A stretch of 64,000 bases of DNA from Paenibacillus sp. FSL R10-2782 (GCF_038592985.1 NZ_CP151951.1:4641001-4705000); one strand, 5' to 3'; counted from the first letter of the stretch, positions 16,911-26,516 are shown. Made by a program: numbers and translations. The notes: generated by a model not told the origin, from the sequence alone.

Positions 16911-17588
16911 ATGACTCTATTAAAAACTCAAGATTTAAAAAAACATTACAGCAACGGAGATACGACTGTTCATGCACTGGATGGGGTGAACCTGGAGATA
17001 AATCATGGAGAATTTATCGCAATCGTTGGTACATCCGGTAGTGGCAAGTCTACCTTGCTGCATATGCTAGGTGGACTGGATCGGCCGACAAGCGGAAATG
17101 TCACGATTGATGGTAAGGATATCTTCTCTCTCAAAGATGAAGAATTGACCATTTTTCGCAGACGAAAGATTGGCTTCGTGTTTCAAAACTACAATTTGGT
17201 ACCCGTCCTAAATGTCTATGAGAATATTGTACTACCGATTCAATTGGACGGCAAAGAACCACACCAAGCCCATGTAGATAAAATTGTAAACACTTTGGGA
17301 CTTAACCATAAACTAAACAATTTGCCGAGTAATCTATCGGGCGGACAACAGCAACGTGTAGCTATTGCAAGGGCGCTGGCAGCAAAACCTGCTATTATTC
17401 TGGCAGATGAGCCCACTGGAAATTTGGATAGCAAAACAAGTTTGGATGTGATGGGACTTATCAAAGTATCCAGTCAGCAGTTCCATCAAACGATCGTAAT
17501 GATTACCCATAATGAAGAAATTGCACAAACAGCGGATCGGGTCATTCGTATTGAAGATGGTAAAATTACCGGCGGTGACAGCAAATGA
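16911..17588 (+). CDS. ABC transporter ATP-binding protein (MacB/BceA type)
   Basis: 225-residue ATPase. Walker A GTSGSGKST at 40-48, Q-loop in VFQNYNLVPVLNVYENIVLPI, signature LSGGQQQR at 142-149 and Walker B IILADEPTGNLD at 162-173. The VLNVYENI/LADEPTGNLDS pattern marks the LolD/MacB/BceA subfamily, which works with FtsX-type permeases. A GGAGGAG site before the ATG at 16911 decides the start. Its stop overlaps the permease start (ATGA), so both are co-translated. Likely exports or extracts an antimicrobial or lipid-like substrate. Confidence 0.93.
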   Translation: MTLLKTQDLKKHYSNGDTTVHALDGVNLEINHGEFIAIVGTSGSGKSTLLHMLGGLDRPTSGNVTIDGKDIFSLKDEELTIFRRRKIGFVFQNYNLVPVLNVYENIVLPIQLDGKEPHQAHVDKIVNTLGLNHKLNNLPSNLSGGQQQRVAIARALAAKPAIILADEPTGNLDSKTSLDVMGLIKVSSQQFHQTIVMITHNEEIAQTADRVIRIEDGKITGGDSK

Positions 17589-20119
17589 TCAAATTAAATA
17601 ACAAAAAAATTATCCGTAATTTATCAGACAAGAGCCTGAAAATGAATAAAAACCGAAACATTATCGCCATTGGTGCCATAGTCCTAACTGCCTTGTTGTT
17701 TACAACATTGGTTACGATGGGGCTTGGCGCAGTAGAAAGTCTTCAACGAGCAACCATGCGTCAGGCTGGTGGAGGTGGTCAGGCTGTACTCAAATATATC
17801 AATGATGAGGAGTTTAATCATGTTAAGAATCATCCGTTGATCAAGGAGATAGCCTATAATCGCTTGTTAAGCGATAAGGTTACAAATCAAGAATTATTAA
17901 AACGTCATACGGAGTTCTGGTTTTATGATGATATAGGGATGAAACTTGGCTTTATTGAACTTAAAGAAGGTCACAAGCCTATGACTGAAAATGAAGTAAT
18001 CGCTGATTCCAAAACGCTGCAATTAATGGGCGTCCCCTTAAAAATAGGCGCACCCATAACACTAAAGCTTGAAATTCGTGGCAAAGAACTACAACGTGGA
18101 TTTGTCCTATCTGGCTGGTGGAAAAGTGATCCTGTGTTTAACGTAGGGCAAATATTGGCCTCCAAAGCTTATATAGATGCCTATGCCCAAGAATTACAAA
18201 GCACCTATAAAAAAGATTATAGTCAGACAGGACTGATCAGTGCATACCTCATGTTTGATAACAGCTTTAATTTGCAAGGAAAACTCAACAAAGTTATTAC
18301 GGAAAGCGGGTATTCCCTTGACAAAAATGCACCGAACTATATTGCAAGTAATGTGAACTGGTCGTACCTTTCGACGAATTTTAGTATGGATATAGGAACT
18401 ATTATTGCACTTGCTTCCGGTCTGGTCCTGATCATATTTACTGGATATTTAATCATTTACAACATTTTTCAAATCTCAGTAATACAAGATATCCGATTTT
18501 ATGGACTCTTAAAAACAATAGGTACAAGTGGAAGACAAATCCGACGTATCATTCGCAGACAAGCATTAATTCTTTCCGTGATAGGGATTCCTATTGGGCT
18601 AATTGGAGGCTTCTTTGTTGGTAAATCGCTTTTGCCCTTTATTATTAATATCACTAATTATGCTGACTCGGGCATTACAGTATCGCCTAACCCATGGATT
18701 TTTATAGGATCGGCCCTATTTACACTTGTGACCGTGTTTATAAGCACCTTCAAACCCGTCAGAGTTGCATCCTCTGTATCGCCCATTGAAGCTGTAAGAT
18801 ATACGGATGGTAACACCAAGGATAAGAGCAAGCTAATAAAATCAACCAAAGGTGCAAAAATACACCTTATGGCTCGTTCCAATTTGGGCCGCAATAAAAA
18901 GCGTACGTTCTTGGTAGTTATTAGTCTTTCCTTGAGTCTGGTGTTACTAAACACAGCCTTCACCCTCTCCCAAAGTATAGACATGGACAAGTTTTTGTCC
19001 AAATTTAACGATACTGATTTTCTAATTGCTCATGCTGAATATTTTCAAGAGGATTTTACTGGTTTTGAAACCAAACTTACAGAGAGCTTCATTAAGGCTG
19101 TACAGGCTCAGCCCGGTTTTGAAGAGGGTGGCCGCTTATATGGTGATCCAAAGATGTTCACTATTGAAAATATAAAAGGCGCCACAAAAAGTGACGATAA
19201 TACAGATGCTCGCGGTAACTTCATTTCAGAAGTGTACGGACTAGAAGATTTACCGCTGCACCAATTGCAATTGGTTGATGGTGAACTTGATAAGGAAAAA
19301 CTGGATTCTCGTAAGTACATCCTAGAAGGAGTCGTACTAGACGATAATAGCAGCCCAATGATGGAATACGCCAACTATCAAGTAGGTGACAAAGTGACTT
19401 TCCATAGTTATGTGGGTTCAGCAAATACGTCACTGGATAAAATAAATACAACACATGAATTTATAGTGCTTGGTCATGTAGGTATCAAATCTACCAATTC
19501 TGATCGAAACTCAAACTATAACTTCTATCTCCCGGCGGGAGTATATAGGTCGCTTACGAAACACCCCACTTTAATGAGCTATGCATTTAATGTGTCTTCG
19601 AATCATGAAGAAACCATACAAAGCTTTTTGAAAAAGTATACCGAAACTACAGAACCAATGATGAACTATCAGTCCAAAATTACATCAAAAAACGCGTTAG
19701 CAGGTATGCAAACTACTGTTATGATGATTGGCGGCACACTCAGCTTGATTATAGGCTTAATTGGGCTCCTTAACTTTATAAATGCGATTCTAACCAGCAT
19801 ACTAACTCGTCGCAAAGAATTTGCTATGCTTCAGAGCATAGGCATGACTAAAAAGCAACTCCGAGGAATGCTAATCTACGAAGGATTGTATTATGTACTC
19901 GGCACAAGCATATTCTCCATATTATTAGGAATCCTATTTTCCATTTCGATTGTAAAACCCTTCAGTAGTCTATTATGGCTGTTAAGCTATCACTTTATGA
20001 TATGGCCACTTTTAGTCTTATTACCTGTTCTGCTTGTTCTTGGAGTAGGTATTCCTCTAATTCTCTATTCTTTAAATAATAAGCAGAGCATCGTGGAACG
20101 ACTTCGAGAGTCAGAGTAA
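17585..20119 (+). CDS. FtsX-domain ABC transporter permease
   Basis: 844-residue membrane protein with one N-terminal helix (about 25-50), a large extracellular region, a first FtsX block of three helices (about 275-405), a second extracellular region and a second FtsX block (about 710-840; ILTRRKEFAMLQSIGMTKKQLRGML). The duplicated FtsX layout matches large MacB-like/YtrF-type permeases; BceB proteins are shorter. It partners the ATPase immediately upstream and is probably controlled by the adjacent two-component system. The substrate is unknown; antimicrobial peptide defence is plausible from context. Confidence 0.88.
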   Translation: MIKLNNKKIIRNLSDKSLKMNKNRNIIAIGAIVLTALLFTTLVTMGLGAVESLQRATMRQAGGGGQAVLKYINDEEFNHVKNHPLIKEIAYNRLLSDKVTNQELLKRHTEFWFYDDIGMKLGFIELKEGHKPMTENEVIADSKTLQLMGVPLKIGAPITLKLEIRGKELQRGFVLSGWWKSDPVFNVGQILASKAYIDAYAQELQSTYKKDYSQTGLISAYLMFDNSFNLQGKLNKVITESGYSLDKNAPNYIASNVNWSYLSTNFSMDIGTIIALASGLVLIIFTGYLIIYNIFQISVIQDIRFYGLLKTIGTSGRQIRRIIRRQALILSVIGIPIGLIGGFFVGKSLLPFIINITNYADSGITVSPNPWIFIGSALFTLVTVFISTFKPVRVASSVSPIEAVRYTDGNTKDKSKLIKSTKGAKIHLMARSNLGRNKKRTFLVVISLSLSLVLLNTAFTLSQSIDMDKFLSKFNDTDFLIAHAEYFQEDFTGFETKLTESFIKAVQAQPGFEEGGRLYGDPKMFTIENIKGATKSDDNTDARGNFISEVYGLEDLPLHQLQLVDGELDKEKLDSRKYILEGVVLDDNSSPMMEYANYQVGDKVTFHSYVGSANTSLDKINTTHEFIVLGHVGIKSTNSDRNSNYNFYLPAGVYRSLTKHPTLMSYAFNVSSNHEETIQSFLKKYTETTEPMMNYQSKITSKNALAGMQTTVMMIGGTLSLIIGLIGLLNFINAILTSILTRRKEFAMLQSIGMTKKQLRGMLIYEGLYYVLGTSIFSILLGILFSISIVKPFSSLLWLLSYHFMIWPLLVLLPVLLVLGVGIPLILYSLNNKQSIVERLRESE

Positions 20120-20134
20120 ATGTATTGTATATAA

Positions 20135-20178
20135 GAAAAGTCTGCCCTTAAGGCAGGCTTTTCAGTTTTTCTTTTTTA
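20135..20178 (+). terminator. Intrinsic terminator after the FtsX permease
   Basis: AAAAGTCTGCC pairs with GGCAGGCTTTT around a CTTAA loop, followed by a T-rich tract to 20178. Confidence 0.85.
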
Positions 20179-20229
20179 GTCGCCTCAACATGGTTTATCT
20201 ATACATAAGATAGCAAAATAAACTAGAGC

Positions 20230-20681
20230 TTACGACTCCCACTCTTCCCTCAAAAGCCCCATTCGGATCGAATCATAATACTGTCCATTATAAAATCTAC
20301 ACTTTCGAAGCCGGGCCTCCAAGGTCATCCCCAGCTTCTCCCCAACCTTCATCATCCGATGGTTTCCTGACCAGGTTGTAAAGCCTACTCTTACTAGAGG
20401 TAGTGTATTAAATAAATGCGTGATCCACAGTCGCAATGCTCTGGTACCAAACCCACCGCTCCAATACTGCGAATCATAAATACCAATTCCCATCTCAAGC
20501 CATTGGGAGGGTTGATGCTCCCAATAGTAGCTAACCGATCCAATGATCTTACCTTCCACTTCAATGAGCCAAAAGTCATCTTGTTCAACTCGCTTTTCCT
20601 TATCTTGGAGATAATCGTCCAAAGAGCCTGTAAGTCTTCTTCTATAACGGGCCTAATCGTTAAATCCTTGTCTGTATACAT
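20230..20681 (-). pseudogene. Decayed GNAT-family N-acetyltransferase
   Basis: A good AAGGAG site and ATG at 20681 start the typical GNAT opening MYTDKDLTIRPVIEEDLQALW. After about 22 residues this frame loses all similarity. The rest of a GNAT protein (DDYLQDKEKRVEQDDFWLIE, then a GSVSYYWE segment, GIGIYDSQYWSGGFGTRALRLW as the acetyl-CoA loop, and GMTLEARLRKCRFYNGQYYDSI) continues in another frame from about 20620 to the stop at 20230. Family members have roughly 25-30 residues between these parts, so a deletion with a frameshift is more likely than a single-base error. A 130-residue product from the TTG at 20622 would lack the first strand and helix. Confidence 0.8.
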
Positions 20682-20799
20682 TCGAATATACTCCTTTATA
20701 ATAAAATTCTTATTCCATGTTGGACTTTATTGTATCTGCTTTTGCATGATTTCGAATTTCTATTTTCGTTCTTCTTTGCAGCAAGATATGTAATTCGAG

Positions 20800-20840
20800 T
20801 TGACAAACAATCCTAAATGATATATCTTAATATCAAGATA
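20800..20840 (+). promoter_or_regulatory. Promoter with MhqR-like operator
   Basis: TTGACA (20800-20805), a 17-base spacer, then TATCTT (20823-20828) as the -10. The -10 is embedded in the inverted repeat TATCTTAATATCAAGATA (20823-20840), which fits the pattern of MhqR boxes known from B. subtilis (TATCT...AGATA). This predicts repression that quinones or related electrophiles would lift. Confidence 0.65.
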
Positions 20841-20917
20841 ATAAATATAGAGGAAAGTTTATGACTGTTTATTTTGCTTTTACTTGCTAATCATATAAAA
20901 CCAAGGAGGACAATGAC

Positions 20918-21889
20918 ATGAAACTGTTAGGATTGCATCACGTTTCGGCGATTACGGCGGCAGCGGCTAAGAATGTTGATTTTTATACTCAGGTAATGGG
21001 ACTTCGGCTCATTAAGAAAACGGTGAATCAGGATGATGTTAGCGTCTATCACCTCTTTTATGGAGATGAGCGCGGAACGGCTGGCACCGAAGTCACTTTC
21101 TTTGAGATTCCGCATGCTGGGCAAACTCGTACGGGGAATAACAGCATTTCGGCACTTTCCCTGCGTGTACCGAATGACAAGGCGCTGGATTACTGGAAAA
21201 ACCGTTTCGAGCAATTGGATGTAAAACATGGTGAAATTACGGATCAAGCGGGGCGTTTGGCGCTTTCATTTGAGGATTTTGAAGGGCAGCGCTTCTTCCT
21301 GGTTTCGGATGAGCATGACAACGGAGTGCGGGGCGGTACGCCTTGGGAGAAAAGCCCTGTGCCTGCTGAATACGGTATCGTCGGACTTGGCCCGGTTCAT
21401 CTGACCATTCCCAAAGCGGAAAGCACGATCCTCATTCTGGAGCAGGTGATGGGCTTCCGCAAAAAAGGCTCCTATCCTTCCACCGTTGCGGGACAGCCTG
21501 ATGTGGTCATCTATGAAACCGGCGAAGGCGGTACCGGGACTGAGGTTCATCTGGAAGAACGCAATGATCTTCCACAAGAGCGCCCGGGACGAGGCAGTGT
21601 GCATCATGTAGCCTTCCGTGTTGCGACTGAGGAAGAGCTTAGACAGTGGGTTGATCGTATTAACCAACTGCAAATTTCCAGCTCAGGGTTCGTGGATCGC
21701 TTTTACTTCCGTTCATTGTATTTCCGCGAGCCGAATGGCATTTTGTTTGAATTGGCAACCGATGGACCCGGCTTTGATACAGATGAAGAACTGGAGTTTC
21801 TGGGTGAATCGCTGGCGTTACCGCCATTTTTGGAATCGCGCCGCGCTTCCATTGAAGCCAACCTCAAACCGCTGAACACCAAGCTTTAA
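20918..21889 (+). CDS. mhqO: Ring-cleaving dioxygenase / glyoxalase-family protein (MhqO-like)
   Basis: 323 residues with two vicinal-oxygen-chelate halves: LLGLHHVSAITAAAAKNVDFYTQVMGLRLIKKTVNQDD (1-40) and GLGPVHLTIPKAESTILILEQVMGF (about 155-180). Metal ligands are likely His7 or His8, His in VHHVAFRV (about 231) and Glu in GILFELATD. B. subtilis MhqO/MhqE are extradiol-type dioxygenases induced by hydroquinone and catechol. An MhqR-like operator upstream supports the same role. A possible nine-codon leader frame (20861-20890) with its own GAGGAAAG site precedes the gene. The chosen ATG has an AAGGAGG site. Confidence 0.9.
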   Translation: MKLLGLHHVSAITAAAAKNVDFYTQVMGLRLIKKTVNQDDVSVYHLFYGDERGTAGTEVTFFEIPHAGQTRTGNNSISALSLRVPNDKALDYWKNRFEQLDVKHGEITDQAGRLALSFEDFEGQRFFLVSDEHDNGVRGGTPWEKSPVPAEYGIVGLGPVHLTIPKAESTILILEQVMGFRKKGSYPSTVAGQPDVVIYETGEGGTGTEVHLEERNDLPQERPGRGSVHHVAFRVATEEELRQWVDRINQLQISSSGFVDRFYFRSLYFREPNGILFELATDGPGFDTDEELEFLGESLALPPFLESRRASIEANLKPLNTKL

Positions 21890-21917
21890 TAGAGCTCTAT
21901 TTGCTCTAAAAGCACAC

Positions 21918-21960
21918 AAAGCCGGGACTTCTACATCATGTAGAGGGTCCCGGCTTTTTT
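21918..21960 (+). terminator. Intrinsic terminator after the dioxygenase gene
   Basis: AAAGCCGGGAC pairs with GTCCCGGCTTT, with a second CTAC/GTAG stem inside, then a T-run. Confidence 0.9.
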
Positions 21961-22051
21961 CATGCAACAGCTCTGTTTCCACCCAAAAGGACAGCTCCTC
22001 TGCAAGCCTTCCAGCCTTTACAGGTAAGCGAAATGCCCTTTTTGGTTAAGC

Positions 22052-23749
22052 TTACAGCTTTTTATCATCCACACTGTTCAGCCATGCTTCGATTTCTCCG
22101 ATTACAGAGGCGATACAGCCATCCTGGAACGGCGAGATTAGTCCAGCCAGCTCAACCAATCCGGTAAAAGATCGACTTCCCCCGGCACGGCACAGCTTCA
22201 AATAATCTTCCCACGCAGCTGTCCGGTCGATACTCATGCGCTTCCAGAATTGAAACGCGCAGAGTTGCGCGAGTGTATAGTCAATATAGTAGAACGGGGA
22301 TTGAAAAATATGCCCCTGTTTGTGCCAGAACCCGCCCTGCTCCAGATACTCATTGCCTGCATAGTCCAAATGCGGTTTATACTTGCGTTCAATGGAGCGC
22401 CATGCGCTTTTACGTTCGGCTGGCGTCCAGTCTGGATGTTCATATACTGCATGCTGAAATTCATCCACCGCTACGCCGTAAGGCACGAACAACAACGATG
22501 AGGACAAATGTTCAAAGTGATATTTATCCGTATCCTCCTCGAAGAACAGCTTCATCCAAGGCCATGCGAAAAATTCCATGCTCATGGAATGAATTTCAGC
22601 CGCCTCCATGGTTGGCCAGTGGTACTCGGGGATTTCAAAATGTCGACTTTCATACACCTGGAAAGCATGACCTGCTTCGTGCGTCAGCACGTCGATATCA
22701 CCGGATGTACCATTGAAATTGGAGAAAATGAACGGCGTGCCATACTCGCTCAAAAACGTACAATAGCCTCCGCTTTGCTTGCCCTTTTTGCTAGTCAGGT
22801 CCATCAACCCACGTTCGATCATAAAACTGAAAAATTCATGAGTTTCCGCTGAAAGCTCCTCATACATACGGGCTCCATTACGAATGATCCACTCCGGGTC
22901 GCCTTTGGGTGTAGGATTGCCTGACAAAAAGTTAAAGCCTTCATCATAATAGCGAAGCTGCTCCACTCCGATCCGCTCGCGCTGGCGTTCCTTGAGCTTG
23001 GTTGTCAGTGGAACAATATGCTTCAGTACTTGTTCACGAAAATTGGCAACCATAGTCGCATTGTAATCCGTACGTCCCAAACGGGCATAACCCAGCTCTA
23101 CAAAGTTATCGTAGCCCAGCTTGTGCGCTATGCGCGTGCGTACCTTAACCAGTTCATCGTAAATTCGATCCAGCTCATCCTCATGCTCGCTCATAAATTG
23201 ATACTTGGCCTCAGAGGCCTGTTTGCGTGTCTCCCGGTTTGTAGCCATTTCAAAAGGCAGAAGCTGCGACAATGTACGTTCTTCTCCCTCGAACGGGATC
23301 TTCGCTGAAGCAATCAATTGAGAGTATTCGGAGGTAAGCTTATTTTCCTGCTGCATATCCTCAATAATATCCGGGTGGAAAGACTTGAGTGAAACCTCGG
23401 CGATACTGAAAAGCTGGCTCCCCCACTGGCTCTCTAGCTCGGATCTGAACGGCGAGTCCACCAATGCCCGGTAGTAATCGGTTACATACTCCTGAATGAC
23501 CGGTGTGAAATCATCAGCGTACTCTTGCTCTGCTTTGTAAAATGCGTCCTCCGTATCAATGGAATGACGAACCTCCACCAATTGCAATTGCGTTTCCACG
23601 TTACTGCGCAGCTTATTAATGGCATGAATGACTTCATTTTGACGCTCTACGCTGTCCGCTTCACGAAACTGCTGCAAAAGCGTTTTAAACCGCTGTTCAA
23701 TTTCAGCTTGCTCTGGTCGGCTGTAAGCCATTTGGTTGAATACTGTCAT
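22052..23749 (-). CDS. M3 family oligoendopeptidase
   Basis: 565-residue cytoplasmic zinc metallopeptidase. The zinc motif HEAGHAFQ (about 355-362) and the downstream Glu in MEAAEIHSMSMEFFAW complete the thermolysin-like site. Length and the C-terminal HIFQSPFYYIDYTLAQLCAFQFW segment match the M3 subgroup related to, but distinct from, PepF. It cleaves short peptides; a specific substrate is not predictable. Transcribed alone. Confidence 0.93.
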   Translation of the reverse strand: MTVFNQMAYSRPEQAEIEQRFKTLLQQFREADSVERQNEVIHAINKLRSNVETQLQLVEVRHSIDTEDAFYKAEQEYADDFTPVIQEYVTDYYRALVDSPFRSELESQWGSQLFSIAEVSLKSFHPDIIEDMQQENKLTSEYSQLIASAKIPFEGEERTLSQLLPFEMATNRETRKQASEAKYQFMSEHEDELDRIYDELVKVRTRIAHKLGYDNFVELGYARLGRTDYNATMVANFREQVLKHIVPLTTKLKERQRERIGVEQLRYYDEGFNFLSGNPTPKGDPEWIIRNGARMYEELSAETHEFFSFMIERGLMDLTSKKGKQSGGYCTFLSEYGTPFIFSNFNGTSGDIDVLTHEAGHAFQVYESRHFEIPEYHWPTMEAAEIHSMSMEFFAWPWMKLFFEEDTDKYHFEHLSSSLLFVPYGVAVDEFQHAVYEHPDWTPAERKSAWRSIERKYKPHLDYAGNEYLEQGGFWHKQGHIFQSPFYYIDYTLAQLCAFQFWKRMSIDRTAAWEDYLKLCRAGGSRSFTGLVELAGLISPFQDGCIASVIGEIEAWLNSVDDKKL

Positions 23750-23845
23750 TGCTTCGAATCCTCCCTAAATTTAATAAATCTGATGCCTATTATACAGTAC
23801 GATTAGAGTAAACTGGAAGATATAATTCCAAAAAAATACAACGTC

Positions 23846-23874
23846 AAAAGCCGCAATACCATGTATTGCGGCTT
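23846..23874 (-). terminator. Terminator downstream of the pdxK-like gene
   Basis: Perfect arms AAGCCGCAATA (23848-23858) and TATTGCGGCTT (23864-23874). On the minus strand a short T-run follows. Confidence 0.7.
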
Positions 23875-23972
23875 AAAACTCTAGCCTAACGCTAAATATA
23901 TCGTAGATGCACTCCCTATAGCAGTCATTTGAGGAGTTTGCAAAATCCTGATTTTATAAATGCATTCATGCT

Positions 23973-24782
23973 TTACTGATTTTGCAAACGATGTGCCGCA
24001 TGCAGAGTCGGGCCGACGAATTCGTTCAGCTTGAAGCTGCCTTCAATCGCCTGTGTAATAAATTTTTTGGCCTGATCCACCGCTTCACGTACGGTCAGTC
24101 CCTGGGCCAAGCCAGCCGTTACTGCTGCCGACGTGGTGCAGCCTGCACCATGGGTGAAGTTTGTTTTCACAACATCCGCCTCGAACCAGTCGAAGGTAAT
24201 TCCGTCATATAACAGATCCATCGCTTTACCTGCGCGAATTTTGCCACGGTCCTTGATCAGCACGTGCTTCGCCCCGCGCTCATGGATAATCGCAGCCGCT
24301 TCCTGCATCTGTTCCAGCGTCGTAATCGGTCCATTCTTCGCCAATTGCGAAGCCTCGAACAAATTCGGAGTTACCAGGTCAGCGCCTGGAATCAGAAATT
24401 CCAGCATCGCTTCTGTATTCTCCGGCTGAAGCACTTCATCCGTACCTTTGCAGACCATAACCGGATCTATAACGACCCGTTTAAGATCGTACTTGCGCAG
24501 ATGGCTGGCAACCAGCTCGATAATATCAACGGAACCGAGCATACCCGTTTTCATGGCGTCAAAGCCGATGCCTTCCAATACCGTACGTAGCTGTGCTTCT
24601 ACCACATCCAGCGCAACAGGATATACAAGATGGTCCCAGGTTTTGGGGTCCATGGCAACTACCGTTGTCAATACATTCATTCCATAAACGCCAAGCTCCT
24701 GAAAGGTTTTCAAGTCTGCCTGAATACCAGCGCCGCCGCTGGTGTCGGAGCCAGCTATCGTTAATGTTTTGGGAATCGTCAT
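23973..24782 (-). CDS. pdxK: Pyridoxine / hydroxymethylpyrimidine kinase (PdxK/ThiD family)
   Basis: 269-residue ribokinase-fold kinase. LTIAGSDTSGGAGIQADLKTF opens the protein; VVIDPVMVCKGTDEVL and the anion-hole/catalytic THGAGCTTSAAVTA (Asp replaced by His-Gly-Ala-Gly-Cys, as in B. subtilis PdxK) follow, and LNEFVGPTLHAAHRL closes it. These match B. subtilis PdxK more closely than true ThiD, so vitamin B6 salvage (pyridoxal, pyridoxine, pyridoxamine) is favoured, with HMP kinase activity possible. GGAGAG site before the ATG, with a consensus-like promoter upstream. Confidence 0.88.
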   Translation of the reverse strand: MTIPKTLTIAGSDTSGGAGIQADLKTFQELGVYGMNVLTTVVAMDPKTWDHLVYPVALDVVEAQLRTVLEGIGFDAMKTGMLGSVDIIELVASHLRKYDLKRVVIDPVMVCKGTDEVLQPENTEAMLEFLIPGADLVTPNLFEASQLAKNGPITTLEQMQEAAAIIHERGAKHVLIKDRGKIRAGKAMDLLYDGITFDWFEADVVKTNFTHGAGCTTSAAVTAGLAQGLTVREAVDQAKKFITQAIEGSFKLNEFVGPTLHAAHRLQNQ

Positions 24783-24817
24783 TTTACATGCTCTCCTTCA
24801 CTTACTGTGCTGCATTT

Positions 24818-24846
24818 ATCCTAATCCCGCATGCGAAACTTGTCAA
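24818..24846 (-). promoter_or_regulatory. Sigma-A-type promoter of the pdxK-like gene
   Basis: On the minus strand: TTGACA (24841-24846), 17-base spacer, TAGGAT (24818-24823), 36 bases before the pdxK-like start codon. Confidence 0.7.
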
Positions 24847-24945
24847 CGCGCAATGCGTTTAGTAGCATTAAAAAACGAGAACGTTCCCTTTTGATAGAGA
24901 ACATCCTCGAAGGAATAGGATTGATGAAGGTTAGAATTACAAAGA

Positions 24946-26352
24946 TTACATATATCCGCCGGTACTGTGATCATAGGCATGATTCTTTTCATTTTCACGC
25001 ACGCCCAGGCAAAACTTCTGATACAGATACTGCTGTTCCAGGGTAGAAAAATTCCGGTGCTGCTCAAACAAAGCCATGCAACCGATAATATGCTCAGTGT
25101 AGCTATTGTCTACAGACAACTGTAAGCAATGCAGTGTTTGCTCCAGTCCTTCCGCATAATCGCCCTTGCGAAAATGATATTCGGCATACACCTTGCAAAA
25201 CGAGGCGAAGCGGAATGCATTAAAATGCTTTCGGTAGTGAGTGTCCCATTGATCCGGGGCAAGCTCCCAGAAGCTCTTGAGTTGCTGGCTGAATAGCCCC
25301 AGCTCGGCATCCACAAAATAACCGAACCTGTTCGCTGATTCAAGCAGCGTATTCAAGCCTTCCAGCGTTTCGTCCGGATGCTCGCGCAAATACGTAATAT
25401 ATTCATAAATTGCAGAGGTATTGCCCATTTTAATTTCGATACAAAGCCGATTGCCTTGAGCATAAACTCGATGCATGTCCACTACTTTCTGGCCTTCCTC
25501 GTCCAATCCTTCAAACCAGCTCAAATCTGCATACCCATCTATCCATTTCTTGGATTCCTCGTACCTGCCCTGAAACTCATAACAGCTGGCCTTGAGTAGA
25601 TGACCCTGTGCATAATAGTAGACAAGCGGCTTGAGCAACTCCAGATGCTCATCTCCAAAGCGATTCCGATTGCGGTATAGCGCCTGAGCCAATTCTCGCA
25701 GCTCGTCTGCATACATTTCCATCTCGGACCATTGCATTTTTAACGCAAACACTTGAGATAGCATATGTAAGCCTTCCAATGCGTATGTTTCCGGCAGACG
25801 ACTACGGTACAAATGGAATTGCACAGCAGCCTTCAAGCTCCGCTTGTTATCCTTGATCTGAATCTGGAATATACGGAAATAGCTGATCGCTAACCGCTCG
25901 GAGTGGGTATATTTCTCACTCTCGATGACGCAATTGTACAGAAGCATGGCGGCTTCATATCTGTTGTCCTCAAACATGGCTTCTGCGGTCTCAAAAATAG
26001 CCGGAATGTTCGATAAATCATCCATCAGATAGCCAAGTACGCTGCAAATACATTCCAGCTTGTTCAGCTCTGAACAGCGGAGCAGAAACGGACGTAACCT
26101 CCTCCAGTGCGGTAAGGAATGAATAAAACATTCATCCACATACATCTCGAACAAGGCCCCTTCCTCCAATCCCATAGCCCCAGTAATCAGGTCAAGCTGA
26201 TTAACAGAAATCGGCCGTGGGGGATTCCGATTAAGTATACCGCTAAGTGTACCCGGATTTACCTTGGAAGCGTCTGCGAAACATTGCATGGAAATACCTT
26301 CACGCTGAATATACTTTTCAATTTCTGCACGAATCGTGGTGTTTTTTTCCAA
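24946..26352 (-). CDS. HTH (XRE/Cro-like) regulator with long helical, TPR-like C-terminus
   Basis: 468 residues. Residues about 6-60 form an XRE-type helix-turn-helix (SMQCFADASKVNPGTLSGILNRNPPRPISVNQLDLITGAMG). The remaining 400 residues are helical with TPR-like spacing (for example RYEAAMLLYNCVIESEKY, YEESKKWIDGYADL, DYAEGLEQTLHCLQLS). This architecture matches RRNPP-type peptide receptors such as AimR and the AimR-like AloR proteins described in Paenibacillus, so peptide signalling is possible but unproven. Start is TTG with a GGAGGGGG site. A 49-codon frame overlaps the 3' end (24843-24992) but lacks a clear signal peptide. Confidence 0.75.
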   Translation of the reverse strand: MEKNTTIRAEIEKYIQREGISMQCFADASKVNPGTLSGILNRNPPRPISVNQLDLITGAMGLEEGALFEMYVDECFIHSLPHWRRLRPFLLRCSELNKLECICSVLGYLMDDLSNIPAIFETAEAMFEDNRYEAAMLLYNCVIESEKYTHSERLAISYFRIFQIQIKDNKRSLKAAVQFHLYRSRLPETYALEGLHMLSQVFALKMQWSEMEMYADELRELAQALYRNRNRFGDEHLELLKPLVYYYAQGHLLKASCYEFQGRYEESKKWIDGYADLSWFEGLDEEGQKVVDMHRVYAQGNRLCIEIKMGNTSAIYEYITYLREHPDETLEGLNTLLESANRFGYFVDAELGLFSQQLKSFWELAPDQWDTHYRKHFNAFRFASFCKVYAEYHFRKGDYAEGLEQTLHCLQLSVDNSYTEHIIGCMALFEQHRNFSTLEQQYLYQKFCLGVRENEKNHAYDHSTGGYM

Positions 26353-26516
26353 AGGGACACCCCCTCCATCAAATGATGGTGACTTTTTCTTTACCTTTTA
26401 AACCAAAATTTGTTTAATCAAAGTATATGTCTAATTATAACGGAGGTCAATAACTTAAACTCGACTCAGGGCATATAAAATTACGAATTTCGTACGATTT
26501 CAAATGATCCGTGTGC

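Noticed and set aside
24783..24945. 27-codon frame MFSIKRERSRF... downstream of the HTH/TPR gene as a signal peptide precursor
   Set aside because: Too basic, no hydrophobic secretion segment, and the GAGG lies directly against the ATG.
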